Of a stretch of DNA of 13,614 nt, positions 7,115 through 13,475 are shown piece after piece; the first letter of the stretch is position 1; every line of letters starts with the position of its first letter. The DNA comes from a candidate division KSB1 bacterium (GTDB taxonomy: Bacteria; Zhuqueibacterota; JdFR-76; DREG01), in NCBI GenBank assembly GCA_022566355.1, contig JADFJB010000122.1:1-13614 (forward strand). The letters run 5' to 3'. The notes below the pieces were generated by a model. The model searched no databases. It was not told where the DNA came from and saw only the letters and a program-made list of their open reading frames with translations. The position numbers were made by a program, and so were the translations under genes.

Positions 7115-8409
7115 GGATAATTTCGATAAATTGTCCTGGGGAATGGAATGGTTTCACGAATGTGCTTTAACCCGGAAATATAGGAAACAGTTCGTTCAAT
7201 ACCAAGCCCGAAACCGCTATGGGGCACAGTGCCATATTTTCGTAAATCCAGGTACCACTTAAAGTCTTCTTGCGATAAATTATGTTCATGCAATTTTTGA
7301 ATAATGACCTCATAGCTGTCTTCACGCTCTCCACCACCGATGATCTCACCATACCCTTCCGGGGCCAATATATCCATACTTAGTGATTTTGTTTTATCTT
7401 CAGGATCTGCCTTCATATAAAATGCTTTCACTGCCGCCGGATAGCGATGTACGATCAAAGGACGATCAAACTGTTCCGAAATAATGGTCTCATCTGTTCC
7501 GCCAAAGTCACCGCCAACCTCAAAAGCCACCTCTTTCTTTTTCAATATATCAACAGCTTCATCATAAGAAATTCGTGGGAACGGCCTCTTTACTTTTTCT
7601 AACTGAGTGGTATCCCGTTCCACCACTTTTAATTCTTCGGATTTTTTCTCAAGGACACGCTGGACAACATACTCAAGAAACTCTTCAGCCAGGTCCATAT
7701 TGTCGTTCAAATCGGCAAATGCAACTTCCGGTTCCACCATCCAAAATTCCGTTAGATGCCTGCGGGTTTTTGATTTTTCCGCTCGGAATGTCGGACCAAA
7801 GCAATATACTTTGCCAAGCGCCATTGCTCCGGCTTCCATGTATAATTGGCCGCTCTGGGTTAAATACGCTTTGCTGCCAAAATATTCGGTTTCAAATAAC
7901 GTCGTAGTACCTTCGCAGGCGTTAGGAGTAAAAATGGGCGCATCTACTAAAGTGAATCCACGATCATCAAAAAAATCTCGAATGCTTCGAACGACTTCAT
8001 GGCGAATCCGCAATATTGCCGTCTGCATTTTCGAGCGCAGCCATAAGTGTCGATGATCCATCAAAAATTCGGTGCCATGTTCTTTTAATGAAATCGGATA
8101 TTCTTCTGCAATTTGGTTGATGCGGATATCCCTGATCCAGAGCTCATAGCCACCGGGAGCTCGATCATCTTTATTAACGATTCCCTTTACAAACAATGAC
8201 GATTCTTGCGACAACTTTTCTTGTATATTATATATCTCTTCGGAAACTTCTTTTTTATTGACGATTCCCTGGACGATCCCGGTTCCGTCCCGCAACATCA
8301 AAAACCATATTTTTCCGCTTGACCTTTTATTATAAAGCCACCCGGCCAGTTCAACTTCTTTACCAACATGATCTTTTAAATCTTCCACATAGACAAAATC
8401 TTTTCGCAT
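7111..8409 (-). CDS. asnS: Asparagine--tRNA ligase
   Basis: This class IIb aminoacyl-tRNA synthetase attaches asparagine to tRNA-Asn in the cytosol. Residues 1 to about 110 form the OB-fold anticodon-binding domain. The catalytic core has motif 2 around [20 protein letters not shown] (208-227) and motif 3, [15 protein letters not shown] (399-413), followed by the AsnRS-type ending [16 protein letters not shown]. The motif 3 region and ending separate it from AspRS, and the 432 residues match AsnRS. GGAG stands nine bases before the ATG at 8409, and a promoter candidate lies 30-60 bases upstream. It heads the operon with the TIGR00725 gene, the acylphosphatase gene and apt. The presence of AsnRS means that direct Asn charging is available. 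Confidence 0.97.
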   Translation of the reverse strand: MRKDFVYVEDLKDHVGKEVELAGWLYNKRSSGKIWFLMLRDGTGIVQGIVNKKEVSEEIYNIQEKLSQESSLFVKGIVNKDDRAPGGYELWIRDIRINQIAEEYPISLKEHGTEFLMDHRHLWLRSKMQTAILRIRHEVVRSIRDFFDDRGFTLVDAPIFTPNACEGTTTLFETEYFGSKAYLTQSGQLYMEAGAMALGKVYCFGPTFRAEKSKTRRHLTEFWMVEPEVAFADLNDNMDLAEEFLEYVVQRVLEKKSEELKVVERDTTQLEKVKRPFPRISYDEAVDILKKKEVAFEVGGDFGGTDETIISEQFDRPLIVHRYPAAVKAFYMKADPEDKTKSLSMDILAPEGYGEIIGGGEREDSYEVIIQKLHEHNLSQEDFKWYLDLRKYGTVPHSGFGLGIERTVSYISGLKHIRETIPFPRTIYRNYP

Positions 8410-8438
8410 TAATTCTTCTCCAATCCACTCTCAATCCA

Positions 8439-8468
8439 ATTTTATTTAGTGTCTCATCAAAAATTCAA
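8439..8468 (-). promoter_or_regulatory. Candidate promoter of the asnS operon
   Basis: On the minus strand, TTGAAT (8468-8463) and TAAAAT (8444-8439) are 18 bases apart, leaving a leader of about 25 bases to the asnS ATG. It fits a sigma-70-like consensus and sits where a promoter is required after the usp gene. Confidence 0.4.
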
Positions 8469-8484
8469 TAACTAGGGACATTCC

Positions 8485-8580
8485 GGTAATCTTCGCTACT
8501 AAAAACATGCAGGACAAACCTTTTGCAGGACTCTTATAATTCCAAACTGGTAGATTCCCGCTAAAAGCATGCAGGAATTG
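8485..8580. repeat. Two degenerate copies of a hairpin-forming intergenic repeat
   Basis: Copy 1 (8485-8517) and copy 2 (8549-8580) share GGTA-x-ATTC-x-CGCT followed by AAAA-x-CATGCAGGA. Copy 2 folds: ATTCCCGC (8554-8561) pairs with GCAGGAAT (8571-8578) with one mismatch and a nine-base loop. The ATTCCCGC...GCGGGAAT pattern resembles a palindromic repeat common between genes in many bacteria. The repeats lie between usp and the asnS promoter, where the hairpin might also help end usp transcripts. Confidence 0.5.
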
Positions 8581-8607
8581 ACAGATATGGTATTTTTCGT
8601 TCAAACA

Positions 8608-9446
8608 CTATTTAACCAGCAATATTGGAATTTTAGCATTTTTCATTACGCTTTGCGTGATGCTTCCTAATATTGCTTCTATAATTCTCGAATGCCCATA
8701 GGCGCCCATTACGATACAATCAAATTCTTCCTGCTCTGCAAAATCAGGATTTGATCATCCGGATTGCCATTTCTTATTTCTGATTTAAGTGCAGCATCAT
8801 AAGGATCAAAATATATTTTTCCTTCTTCAGAAATTGATCGGGCAAGATCTAAATTTTTGTCGATGGTAAGTACAGTAATTTCTCCACCAAAATTTGAAGC
8901 TAGATATCCGGCATAGGGCAAAGCTCGGTTTGAATTCAGGCTACCATCATAGGGCGCTAATATTTTTTTAATAGGTCGAAATTCTTTTGGGGAAATGAAA
9001 AGCGGCTTGATGCATTCCCGTGAGATTGCCTCCATAGTTGCGCCCATGATCTTGCTGCTTCCCCATTTTGCAAACTCTCCCCGGGATCCCAACATGACCA
9101 AATCCACAACATGTGATTTCTGATCTATAATCTCCCGCGGACTCCCTTCTACTTGTTCAGCCGTAAAACTGGCATTATTCGATTTTGCCATTTGAACACA
9201 TTTTTCCAGCACTTTTTCTGCTTTTTTTTCCAACAGGTGACGTGATTCCGTGAGATATTCTGATGATGGCAGCACAGGCGCAAAACCATCCATGCCAAGA
9301 TAAACAGACCACTCAAAAATTCTAATGTCGACAACCGTTACAATCCTTAGTTTTGCATCAAACATTTTCGCAAATTGAACGGCATAATTCATTACAGGTT
9401 CGGTATATTCAGAGCCATCGACTGCTACGAGAATGGATTTCAACAT
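8608..9446 (-). CDS. Tandem universal stress protein (UspA family), interrupted by a one-base frameshift
   Basis: This protein has two Usp domains, ATP-binding alpha/beta proteins induced by stress or growth arrest. Domain 1 starts at MLKSILVAVDGSEYTEPVM and ends near residue 155 with GSRGEFAKWGSSKIMGAT, a G-x2-G motif with an 11- rather than 9-residue spacer. Domain 2 starts at IKKILAPYDGS. The first frame runs to 8709 and ends NPDDQILILQSRKNLIVS. The next frame, from about 8745 down to the TAG at 8608, reads DFAEQEEFDCIVMGAYGHSR and then IIEAILGSITQSVMKNAK. This contains a perfect G-x2-G-x9-G-S ATP-binding motif. Restoring one G in CTGATTTT (CTGGATTTT) gives DDQILDFAEQ and a normal 279-residue protein. 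GAGGAG precedes the ATG at 9446. The gene is 37 bases after gpsA and probably belongs to the purM-gpsA run. Confidence 0.85.
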
Positions 9447-9483
9447 AGCGACTCCTCAAAATTAAATCTTCCAGTTATTTTGT

Positions 9484-10491
9484 TCATACGAATTTTTCTT
9501 GTTTTGCGCCTCTGGCCATTAAATCGTAAACCGCAAGTTTAGGATCTTTGCCATCAAAAAGAACATTATGAACAGCCTCTGTAATTGGCATTTCAACATT
9601 GTGGACTTCAGCTAGTTTAAACGCTGATTTTGTTGTCTTAACTCCTTCCGCAACCATTACCATTTGTGAAAGAACTTGCTTCAGGGTTTTGCCCTTCCCG
9701 ATTTCTTCTCCCACATATCGATTTCTACTATGGCGGCTCATACAAGTTACGACAAGATCGCCGATTCCGGAAAGACCTGCGAATGTCATCGGATCGGCCC
9801 CCATGGCTGTTCCCAACCGGGTCATTTCAACCAAGCCTCGGGTAATCAGCGCAGCTTTGGTATTGTCGCCAAAGCCAACACCATCGATGATTCCGGCGGC
9901 AATGGCAATGACATTTTTTAGCGAGCCCCCCAATTCAACGCCAATAATATCCGAGTGAGAGTATACCCGGAAAGCCGGCGTCATAAAAATATCTTGAATC
10001 AATTCCGAGTTTTTTAAATTTATGCATGCCGCAACGACCGTAGTCGGAATTTTTCTGCTGACTTCTTCAGCATGGCTCGGTCCGGATAAAACAACAAATT
10101 GCTCAGCGGGAAAATTTGGCAGAACTTCGGCATAGACTTGAGACATTCTCAATAACGTCTCATTTTCTATGCCTTTGGTCACACTAACAATTAATTTTCC
10201 TTCGAAAGGATATTTGCCCAGTTGGTCCGCCAAATTCCGAGTGATATGGGATGGGACGGCATTAACGAGTATGTCATAGCCATCGACAGCTTCATCCAGG
10301 TTGTTGGTGATTTTTACGTTGTCCGGAATTTTGATGCCGGGAAGCATTTTTTTGTTTTCCCGATATTTAATCAAATCATCAGCCAATTCAGGAAAATGCT
10401 CCCACAATACAATCTCGTAATTCTTGGCTGCGAGCAAAACTGCCAGCGCAGTGCCCCAACTTCCTGCTCCCAAGATTGCAATTTTACTCAT
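9484..10491 (-). CDS. gpsA: Glycerol-3-phosphate dehydrogenase [NAD(P)+]
   Basis: This cytosolic enzyme reduces dihydroxyacetone phosphate to sn-glycerol 3-phosphate for phospholipid synthesis. The N-terminal NAD(P)-binding motif GAGSWGTALA is at residues 8-17. VTKGIE (104-109) and GPSHAEEV (137-144) are family segments. The catalytic lysine is K192 in ELGGSLKNVIAIAAG, and GFGDNTKAALITRGL and GLSGIGDLVVTC complete the C-terminal helical domain. At 335 residues it is normal. AAAGGA precedes the ATG at 10491, only six bases after the purM stop, so the two genes are cotranscribed. Confidence 0.97.
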   Translation of the reverse strand: MSKIAILGAGSWGTALAVLLAAKNYEIVLWEHFPELADDLIKYRENKKMLPGIKIPDNVKITNNLDEAVDGYDILVNAVPSHITRNLADQLGKYPFEGKLIVSVTKGIENETLLRMSQVYAEVLPNFPAEQFVVLSGPSHAEEVSRKIPTTVVAACINLKNSELIQDIFMTPAFRVYSHSDIIGVELGGSLKNVIAIAAGIIDGVGFGDNTKAALITRGLVEMTRLGTAMGADPMTFAGLSGIGDLVVTCMSRHSRNRYVGEEIGKGKTLKQVLSQMVMVAEGVKTTKSAFKLAEVHNVEMPITEAVHNVLFDGKDPKLAVYDLMARGAKQEKFV

Positions 10492-10497
10492 GATCCT

Positions 10498-11511
10498 TTA
10501 AACAATCCTTCCGATTTGATAGCACTCCTCTTCGAGTTTTTTCATTGCGCCGACTACCCTGTCAATCTCATTATTAGCAACTACGAGAACATATCCAATA
10601 CCCAAATTAAAAGTTCGGCGCATGTCATCTTCGGGCACATTACCCAGTTTTTGCAATAGTTTAAATATTTGAGGTCGTTGCCAGGAAGTCCAATTTATTT
10701 TTAATGTCGTTCCCCGGGGCAAAATACGTTTTGTATTGCCAACAATGCCGCCGCCGGTTATATGGGCCATGCCATGAATATCATGATTATCCAGTATTGA
10801 AGTTACCACCGTAAAATAATTCTTATGAATCCGCAGCAATTCTTCCCCTATTGTACCTTCTATTCCTTCATAACGATCATGAATTGTTTTTCCGGCGGCA
10901 TGTCCAAAAAGGATTTTTCGTGCCAGCGAATAGCCATTTGTATGTAATCCATTTGATACTAAACCTATGACAACATCACCCTTCTCGATTTTACTGCCAT
11001 CGATAATTTTGGATTTTTCAACGATACCCACGATCGTACCGGCAATATCAAAATCTCCTGGTTGGTAAAGATCGGGCATTTCAGCCGTTTCCCCGCCGAT
11101 TAAGGCGCAGGATGATTGCTTGCAAGCTTTTGCCATGCCGGTAACCATTTCAATAACTATTTTCGCATCCAACTTTCCCAGGGCAAGATAATCGAGAAAA
11201 TAAAGCGGCTTTGCTCCGGATGTCAGAATGTCATTGATGCAATGATTGACGAGATCTTCCCCTATGGAGTCGAACCTAGCCATCATTATTGCTACTTTTA
11301 ATTTAGTACCAACGCCATCCATGCTGGATACCAGCACAGGTTTTTTATACTCCTGTATTGGGATTTCAAACATGCCGCTAAATTGACCAATGCCACTGAT
11401 AACTCCCTGAATATTCGTTGATTGAACTATTGAAGCTATACTTCTGACGGTTTCCTCCGCAGAATCAATATCCACGCCGGCGTCTTTATAGGTTAGTTTT
11501 TTCAATTCCAT
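10498..11511 (-). CDS. purM: Phosphoribosylformylglycinamidine cyclo-ligase (AIR synthetase)
   Basis: This is the fifth step of de novo purine synthesis: FGAM plus ATP gives AIR, ADP and phosphate. Diagnostic segments are the N-terminal YKDAGVDID, SSMDGVGTKLKVA (62-74), HCINDILTSGAKPLYFLDY (90-108), LIGGETAEMPDLY and HITGGGIVGN. The length of 337 matches PurM. No good Shine-Dalgarno precedes the ATG at 11511, but homologues start at this K-L-T-Y-K-D-A-G, which supports the start. It is the first gene of purM-gpsA-usp and is divergent from tRNA-Leu, with a shared AT-rich 68-base spacer. Confidence 0.97.
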   Translation of the reverse strand: MELKKLTYKDAGVDIDSAEETVRSIASIVQSTNIQGVISGIGQFSGMFEIPIQEYKKPVLVSSMDGVGTKLKVAIMMARFDSIGEDLVNHCINDILTSGAKPLYFLDYLALGKLDAKIVIEMVTGMAKACKQSSCALIGGETAEMPDLYQPGDFDIAGTIVGIVEKSKIIDGSKIEKGDVVIGLVSNGLHTNGYSLARKILFGHAAGKTIHDRYEGIEGTIGEELLRIHKNYFTVVTSILDNHDIHGMAHITGGGIVGNTKRILPRGTTLKINWTSWQRPQIFKLLQKLGNVPEDDMRRTFNLGIGYVLVVANNEIDRVVGAMKKLEEECYQIGRIV

Positions 11512-11539
11512 TTCAGGTTCTACTGGGATGTTTTTTTAT

Positions 11540-11568
11540 TTGCTTTTCGATTTTATTTTATTTATTTT
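11540..11568 (+). promoter_or_regulatory. Weak candidate promoter for tRNA-Leu
   Basis: TTGCTT (11540-11545) and TATTTT (11563-11568) lie 17 bases apart in a very T-rich spacer and would start transcription a few bases before the tRNA at 11580. The match is modest and the base bias makes chance hits likely. Confidence 0.25.
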
Positions 11569-11579
11569 TCAGAAATTAA

Positions 11580-11662
11580 GCCGAGGTGGTGAAATGGTAG
11601 ACACGCTGGATTCAAAATCCAGTGAGTGTAAGCTCGTGAGGGTTCGAATCCCTCCCTCGGTA
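11580..11662 (+). tRNA. tRNA-Leu (anticodon CAA)
   Basis: A full type II cloverleaf is visible. The acceptor stem GCCGAGG (11580-11586) pairs with CCTCGGT (11655-11661), with a G-U first pair and discriminator A at 11662. The anticodon stem CTGGA/TCCAG encloses TTCAAAA, with CAA at 11613-11615 reading UUG. A long variable arm with a GAG/CTC stem follows, as expected for Leu. The T stem GAGGG/CCCTC encloses TTCGAAT. CCA is not encoded (CTA follows the discriminator). It is the only plus-strand gene here. Confidence 0.97.
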
Positions 11663-11664
11663 CT

Positions 11665-11693
11665 AAAGACCTCTTTTTGAGGTCTTTTTTTTT
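11665..11693 (+). terminator. Rho-independent terminator after tRNA-Leu
   Basis: AAAGACCTC (11665-11673), loop TTTTT, and GAGGTCTTT (11679-11687) form a perfect nine-pair stem running into a T tract ending at 11693. It starts three bases after the tRNA. A degenerate copy of the same region occurs at 12668-12693. Confidence 0.93.
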
Positions 11694-11760
11694 GCCTGAA
11701 TTTTAGCATGAAAAAATAATAAAAATATTAGTTTAAAACAAGGTCAATTTGGGTTTCAAT
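11665..11760. repeat. Direct repeat, left copy (contains the tRNA-Leu terminator)
   Basis: This segment matches 12668-12760 imperfectly. Its 34-base core at 11717-11750 is identical to 12702-12735 at 33 of 34 positions (it includes AAAATATTAGTTTAAAACAA). Both copies share TTTTTGCCTGAA before the core and a TTTGG/GGTGGRT-like stretch after it. The left copy has an intact terminator hairpin. The two copies bracket the toxin-antitoxin island about 985 bases apart. Confidence 0.8.
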
Positions 11761-11868
11761 GATTGGTGGGTAACGAAAATCAAGGTCTTTATTGAAAATA
11801 TAGATGTTTTAAAATTATACATCCCCGGTTAATAATATTCATCATACTTATCAAGGAATTAGAGTTAG

Positions 11869-12066
11869 CTATAAACCCAATTCTTTTTTTGCATCCTCCA
11901 AACTTATTATTGGAGCATCTTTTTCTGTTTTTTTAGCTTTTCGTAGTTCTTTCAAATCTTCGTAATCAGCAAGTTCTTCCTGAATGCTGATAAATTCCTT
12001 ATATGGGAGAACCACAAATTGCTTTTTGCCTTCTTGTTCAAGAAATTTTGGATGTAATACGATCAC
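11869..12066 (-). CDS. Phd/YefM-type antitoxin-like protein, apparently without its toxin
   Basis: This is a 65-residue acidic and basic protein with the pattern of prevent-host-death-type antitoxins: an N-terminal strand region, LHPKFLEQEGKKQFVVLPYK and EFISIQEELADYEDL, then a charged helix and the ending APIISLEDAKKELGL. Such antitoxins bind DNA through the N-terminus and a RelE/ParE toxin through the C-terminus. A GTG start at 12066 is chosen because AGGAG stands seven bases before it. A RelE-type toxin gene normally follows, but 11665-11868 holds only repeat and AT-rich sequence. It sits 30 bases after the broken ParE-like toxin gene and may be cotranscribed with it. The family call is from pattern memory. 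Confidence 0.72.
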   Translation of the reverse strand: MIVLHPKFLEQEGKKQFVVLPYKEFISIQEELADYEDLKELRKAKKTEKDAPIISLEDAKKELGL

Positions 12067-12096
12067 GTAATTTCTCCTATTTTATCGATAAATATC

Positions 12097-12356
12097 TTAA
12101 TTCAAAAGTTTGTCATATTCAGCGTGGGTTCCTATCCAAAACCATAACCATAACAATCCCTTTTCTAGTTTTACTGCGATAGCACGATATTTTGTACCAA
12201 TACGCACTGACCAATATTTTGCCACCTTCTTTAAATGAAGGGATGGATGTTTAGAATTTGTTTTCAACAAAACAAAATTTTTATCGGCTAAGTTTTGGAC
12301 ATATTTGGCAAATTGCCATAACAATCCCAAAATGAAGGGCTTGCGAAATGCCTCAT
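12097..12356 (-). CDS. ParE-like toxin, interrupted by a one-base frameshift
   Basis: This is the toxin partner of the antitoxin at 12353-12553. From the ATG at 12356 it reads MRHFASPSFWDCYGNLP, typical of the toxin N-terminus, but then runs out of frame (NMSKT, stop). The other frame resumes with KYVQNLADKNFVLLK, HPSLHLKKVAKYWSVRIG, TKYRAIAV and WIGTHAEYDKLL. Restoring one A in CCAAATATG (T-run at 12304-12306) joins them into an 86-residue protein of normal length. The proper ATG overlaps the antitoxin stop (ATGA, 12356-12353), a classic coupled arrangement. An alternative start at 12387 in the second frame gives an N-terminus, MILRRENVKNYEAF, that is merely the antitoxin end read out of frame. 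A six-base tandem duplication (12142-12153) adds an extra L-W in LLWLWFWIG. As sequenced, the toxin is inactive. Confidence 0.85.
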
Positions 12357-12553
12357 AATTCTTTACATTTTCCCTTCTTAAAATCATCTATTGCTTGTTC
12401 AGCGATTTTATCGAGTTTTCCGGATTTTGCATCATCTTCAAATTGCCTGTCCCAAGTCGCAGAATCGAATTTCTCGAACCATGCTCTAAATTTTGCCAGT
12501 TGATCTGAAGCTAAACCTGATACTGCTTTCTCTAATTCTAGAACTGTTGACAT
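12353..12553 (-). CDS. Antitoxin of a ParE-like toxin-antitoxin pair
   Basis: This is a 66-residue protein, MSTVLELEKAVSGLASDQLA then KFRAWFEKFDSATWDRQFED, ending IAEQAIDDFKKGKCKEL. This layout (LELEKAVxxLxxxxLxxFRxWFxxFDxxxWDxQFExD) is the small antitoxin found immediately before the ParE-like toxin type seen downstream; it should bind and neutralise the toxin and probably repress its own promoter. GAGG of AAAGAGGT stands seven bases before the ATG at 12553. Its stop overlaps the toxin start by four bases. It is intact although the toxin is frameshifted. Confidence 0.88.
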   Translation of the reverse strand: MSTVLELEKAVSGLASDQLAKFRAWFEKFDSATWDRQFEDDAKSGKLDKIAEQAIDDFKKGKCKEL

Positions 12554-12593
12554 AATTTAACCTCTTTCTTAATGTTTGGTTAAGTGCAAGATG

Positions 12594-12622
12594 AAAATGA
12601 GCAGCCATGAGAGACTCATTTT
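12594..12622. promoter_or_regulatory. Inverted repeat upstream of the antitoxin gene, possible operator
   Basis: AAAATGAG (12594-12601) and CTCATTTT (12615-12622) are perfect inverted arms eight bases long with a 13-base spacer, 41 to 69 bases before the antitoxin ATG. The position suits autoregulation by the toxin-antitoxin complex or an mRNA hairpin in the leader. No clear promoter boxes were recognised around it. Confidence 0.45.
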
Positions 12623-12667
12623 AATTGCTATAATTTCCGTAAAATATTAGCTTGAGAAAGTGATTAG

Positions 12668-12760
12668 AAGACCTTTTAATGAATCTATTTTTGCCTGAAA
12701 TTAATAAAAATATTAGTTTAAAACAAGATCAATTTAGAGGTTTAAGTTTGGTGGATAAAT
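12668..12760. repeat. Direct repeat, right copy (degenerate terminator plus core)
   Basis: GAAGACCTTTTAATGAATCT followed by ATTTTTGCCTGAA parallels the tRNA-Leu terminator region, but the hairpin is destroyed. The core at 12702-12735 matches the left copy at 33 of 34 bases. No tRNA remnant is seen before it, so the duplicated unit begins at the terminator and not inside the tRNA gene. Confidence 0.75.
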
Positions 12761-12965
12761 GAAACAGGAAATAATGCAGCAGATCTAAAAGCCTTGCGCG
12801 CCCGCGTGCTGCTGCTCAATGATCGGTTTTGTATTATTTCAATTTTGTTGGAGTTGAAGGATTGGACGGAATAATCAAGTCCCCTCTTGAGATTCTTGAG
12901 AGGGTATTTAGGGGTGTGTTTTGGACCGCACCCTCTAAAAATAACTGCCAACGCTCTGCTCATTA
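12761..12965. other. Gene-free stretch with degenerate repeat elements and a GC-rich patch
   Basis: No convincing gene is present. Between 12776 and 12816 is an unusually GC-rich patch, GCCTTGCGCGCCCGCGTGCT, bounded by GCAGCA and TGCTGCTGC arms. At 12881-12920, CCCCTCT and AGAGGG arms with a doubled CTTGAGA, followed by TATTTAGGGGTGTGTTTT, resemble a dispersed palindromic element usually seen as CCCCTCTTGAGAGGGG. A minus-strand open frame across both (12742-12963) looks like translated repeat, not a protein. Confidence 0.45.
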
Positions 12966-13475
12966 CTACTTATTTTGTGTCGCATTTTTCCATTCTTTTA
13001 GTAGCGCTAACCATCTCTCTCCCGTCACCTGGTTGAATTGCATCTGATTTTGATAATAGATTTCATTTAGTTCATCAGGTCTATTTTCTCTCGCCCACTC
13101 GATGGCCGGTTGCATTTTTTCTTGGAACGATGGTTGATTGGGTAATGGTGTATAGATTTGATTAATGATCAAGCCGGATTTATCAAAAGTATAGGTGATT
13201 TTTGCCTTCAATTCGGCTATTCCGACAAGTTTGAAAAAATCATTCTGTTCCGTAAACAATCCTGTTATTGCATCTCCTTCAACAACCAGGTTTTTGTATG
13301 AAACCCTGCCGTTTACGGCTTTATCCCATCCTAATACATTGACCATCTCTTTCTTGTCAATGATAAAATCATAATCTGTAAAACGCAGGTGGAAGCCATC
13401 AGAGAGGAAACTCAACGCTTTTTCTATAACGTGATCGTTCAGAAAAGCTACATAGGTTTCAAATTTCTTTTTCAT
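12966..13475 (-). CDS. NTF2/SnoaL-like domain protein of unknown function
   Basis: This is a soluble protein of about 169 residues without a signal peptide or membrane segment. The N-terminal helix FETYVAFLNDHVIEKALSFL followed by FHLRFTDYDFIIDKKEMVNV and later strands (VSYKNLVVEGDAITGLFTEQ, LKAKITYTF, GLIINQIYTPLPN) give the helix-plus-curved-sheet pattern of NTF2-like/SnoaL-like folds. The last 45 residues (WARENRPDELNEIYYQNQMQ, GERWLALLKEW) form a helical extension. I cannot name the ligand or reaction. The start is chosen at the ATG 13475, in front of the first family-like helix; the frame extends to a GTG at 13511, and neither has a good ribosome site. The gene stands alone, with repeats downstream and about 140 bases of AT-rich sequence upstream to the window edge. 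Confidence 0.65.
   Translation of the reverse strand: MKKKFETYVAFLNDHVIEKALSFLSDGFHLRFTDYDFIIDKKEMVNVLGWDKAVNGRVSYKNLVVEGDAITGLFTEQNDFFKLVGIAELKAKITYTFDKSGLIINQIYTPLPNQPSFQEKMQPAIEWARENRPDELNEIYYQNQMQFNQVTGERWLALLKEWKNATQNK

Noticed and set aside
12357-12387. Extension of the toxin frame to an ATG at 12387
   Set aside because: Those codons are the antitoxin end read in another frame. The true toxin start is the ATG at 12356 in the neighbouring frame, which gives a family-like N-terminus.
11580-12760. Integrase-type genomic island at tRNA-Leu
   Set aside because: No integrase is present, and the repeat starts in the terminator rather than in the tRNA 3' end, so classical attachment sites are not supported.
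12742-12963. Minus-strand open frame of 73 codons (HTPKYPLKN, SSSTRARKAFRSAA)
   Set aside because: It runs across a palindromic element and a GC-rich patch, has no ribosome site and no protein-like pattern; it reads as translated repeat.
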